A DNA stretch of 5,806 nt from positions 1-5,806 of the forward strand of contig JAPPKQ010000339.1 of NCBI GenBank assembly GCA_028819945.1, written 5' to 3'. Shown piece after piece: positions 4,902 to 5,806 of the stretch. Both the position numbers and the translations under genes were made by a program. Position 1 is the stretch's first letter, and each line of letters opens with the position of its first letter. The notes beneath the pieces were generated by a model that did no database searches, had not been told where the DNA came from, and saw nothing but the letters and a program-made list of their open reading frames with translations. The DNA is from a bacterium. Its GTDB lineage: Bacteria; Actinomycetota; Acidimicrobiia; Acidimicrobiales; CATQHL01.

Positions 4902-5806
4902 TCAGGTAAGGAGATCCAGGGCCACAGCCGTGTAGACCTGTGCCGTGAGCGCCACGGCGTCGAGGGCGACCGACTCGTCGATCGTGTGCCACATCTCCTG
5001 CTCGCCCGCCCCCAGCATTACCGCGGGGATGCCGCGGCTCGAGAACAGCCCGGCGTCGATGCAGCCGTGGGAGTAGGTGAGTGGGGGATCGGGGTGCCCG
5101 GCCGCCGCGAACGCCGCTCGGAGGGTGTTCACGAAGGGGGAGTCGGGGGAAACCTCCGACGGGAACATCAGCGGTCCGGGCTCGACGTCGATGTCCCAGC
5201 CTTCGATTCCCTCGACTGAGCGGCGGATGTCCGCCAGCGCCTCCTCGGGATCGTCGCCCGGCAGCAGGCGCCGGTCAACGGTGATCTCCACGAGATCGGG
5301 AACCGTGTGCGTGGCGTTGGGGCTGCTGTGCACGGCCGTTGGGGTGAGCGTCGGTCGCCCGAGATGCGGGTGGTCACCGGCGAGTGTGATGCCCTCCAGG
5401 CATCTCAGCACCAGGCGGGCGCCGTCGATGGCGTTCTTGGTGCGCCAGGGCATCGAACTGTGCCCCGCCACCCCGGCCACTTTGATGGTGGCGTCGACCC
5501 TTCCCTTGTTCGCGACGCAGACGGCGTTGTCCGTGCCGATCCCCACGATGCACGCCGCCGGGGTCAGCCCCTGGTAGCCCGCCAGGAAGCTGCGGGCCGT
5601 GTCATGCCGCCCGGTCTCACCCGCCGGCGAGACGCACAACACGAGCGGCCCCACCAGGTCACTTTCCCTCGCCGCCACGGTGCCGGCGGTCAACACGGCC
5701 GCCGCCAGCGCCCCCATCTGCTCGCTGGCGCCACGCCCACGCACCCGAGTCACACCGTCCGCACCCACGATCCGGCTCGCTGTGCACGGGTCGGTCATCC
5801 GGCCCG
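4902..5806 (-). CDS. M20-family metallo-amidohydrolase (ArgE/DapE/CPG2-like), N-terminus beyond the window
   Basis: The frame runs off the right edge. An ATG at 5798 exists, but the codons before it continue a typical M20 block (GRMTDPCTASRIVGADGV, where relatives have a Trp-x-x-Asp-Pro-Phe pattern). The start and the first HxD metal motif must therefore lie outside. Numbered from that internal Met: GRGASEQMGALAA (21-33), PAGETG (58-63), VGIGTDN (85-91), the dimerisation-domain block GHSSMPWRTKNAI (112-124), VDRRLLPGDDPEEAL (174-188), and the final metal histidine in EMWHTIDES (His271). Family members hydrolyse amide bonds of acylated or carbamoylated amino acids, peptides or allantoate. Unusual here: the bridging Asp is Glu26, the general-base Glu is Gly60, and the Glu of the usual GEPT is Ile87. 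Substrate is unknown and catalytic competence uncertain. It probably precedes the reductase gene in one transcript. Confidence 0.85.
   Translation of the reverse strand, partial: GRMTDPCTASRIVGADGVTRVRGRGASEQMGALAAAVLTAGTVAARESDLVGPLVLCVSPAGETGRHDTARSFLAGYQGLTPAACIVGIGTDNAVCVANKGRVDATIKVAGVAGHSSMPWRTKNAIDGARLVLRCLEGITLAGDHPHLGRPTLTPTAVHSSPNATHTVPDLVEITVDRRLLPGDDPEEALADIRRSVEGIEGWDIDVEPGPLMFPSEVSPDSPFVNTLRAAFAAAGHPDPPLTYSHGCIDAGLFSSRGIPAVMLGAGEQEMWHTIDESVALDAVALTAQVYTAVALDLLT

Noticed and set aside
4887..4915. Promoter for the reductase gene based on TAGCAT
   Set aside because: The -10-like match lacks any -35-like sequence at 16-18 bases, and such hexamers occur by chance.
4986..5577. Plus-strand open frames opposite the M20 gene
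   Set aside because: Shadows of the M20 coding frame; Arg/Pro/Ser-rich translations without conserved blocks.
1..5806. tRNA, rRNA, CRISPR array, insertion sequence, attachment site or riboswitch
   Set aside because: Nearly all of the window is coding. The only gaps (156-265, 2654-2663, 4838-4901) are too short or lack the needed repeats, and I saw no transposase or direct-repeat array.

Overview
The window is very GC-rich (about 70% by eye) and densely coded. It shows third-position G/C bias, a GTG start, G-run ribosome binding sites and short gaps between genes. This fits a high-GC bacterium, most likely an actinomycete-type lineage. That placement is inference from composition and gene style; nothing in the window fixes the taxon.

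Layout, left to right. Positions 1-155 hold the last 50 codons of an unrecognised plus-strand gene, with a small GC-rich hairpin right after its stop. A 110-base gap follows, then two plus-strand genes that look translationally coupled. The first (266-2653) is a large molybdenum-cofactor-binding subunit of the xanthine dehydrogenase / CoxL family. The second (2664-3884) is a DUF1116 protein, the family of E. coli YlbE (AllG) and YahG, tied to the FdrA-type oxamate carbamoyltransferase. Two minus-strand genes then point the opposite way. One is a 3-hydroxyisobutyrate dehydrogenase-like NAD(P)-dependent reductase (3881-4837). The other is an M20-family amidohydrolase (4902 to the right edge) whose N-terminus lies outside the window. 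The two convergent genes in the middle share the palindromic tetranucleotide CTAG as a double stop codon.

How the genes might work together (inference): a molybdenum hydroxylase, a carbamoyltransferase-associated protein, an M20 amidohydrolase and a reductase of the tartronate-semialdehyde-reductase superfamily recall purine/allantoin or other nitrogen-heterocycle catabolism. The set is incomplete. The FAD and 2Fe-2S subunits of the hydroxylase, the FdrA-like partner, a carbamate kinase and any regulator are all absent here. The plus and minus pairs may also be unrelated. The most unusual points are the DUF1116 gene directly behind a molybdenum hydroxylase subunit, and the M20 protein, whose usual catalytic and metal-binding acidic residues are changed at three positions.
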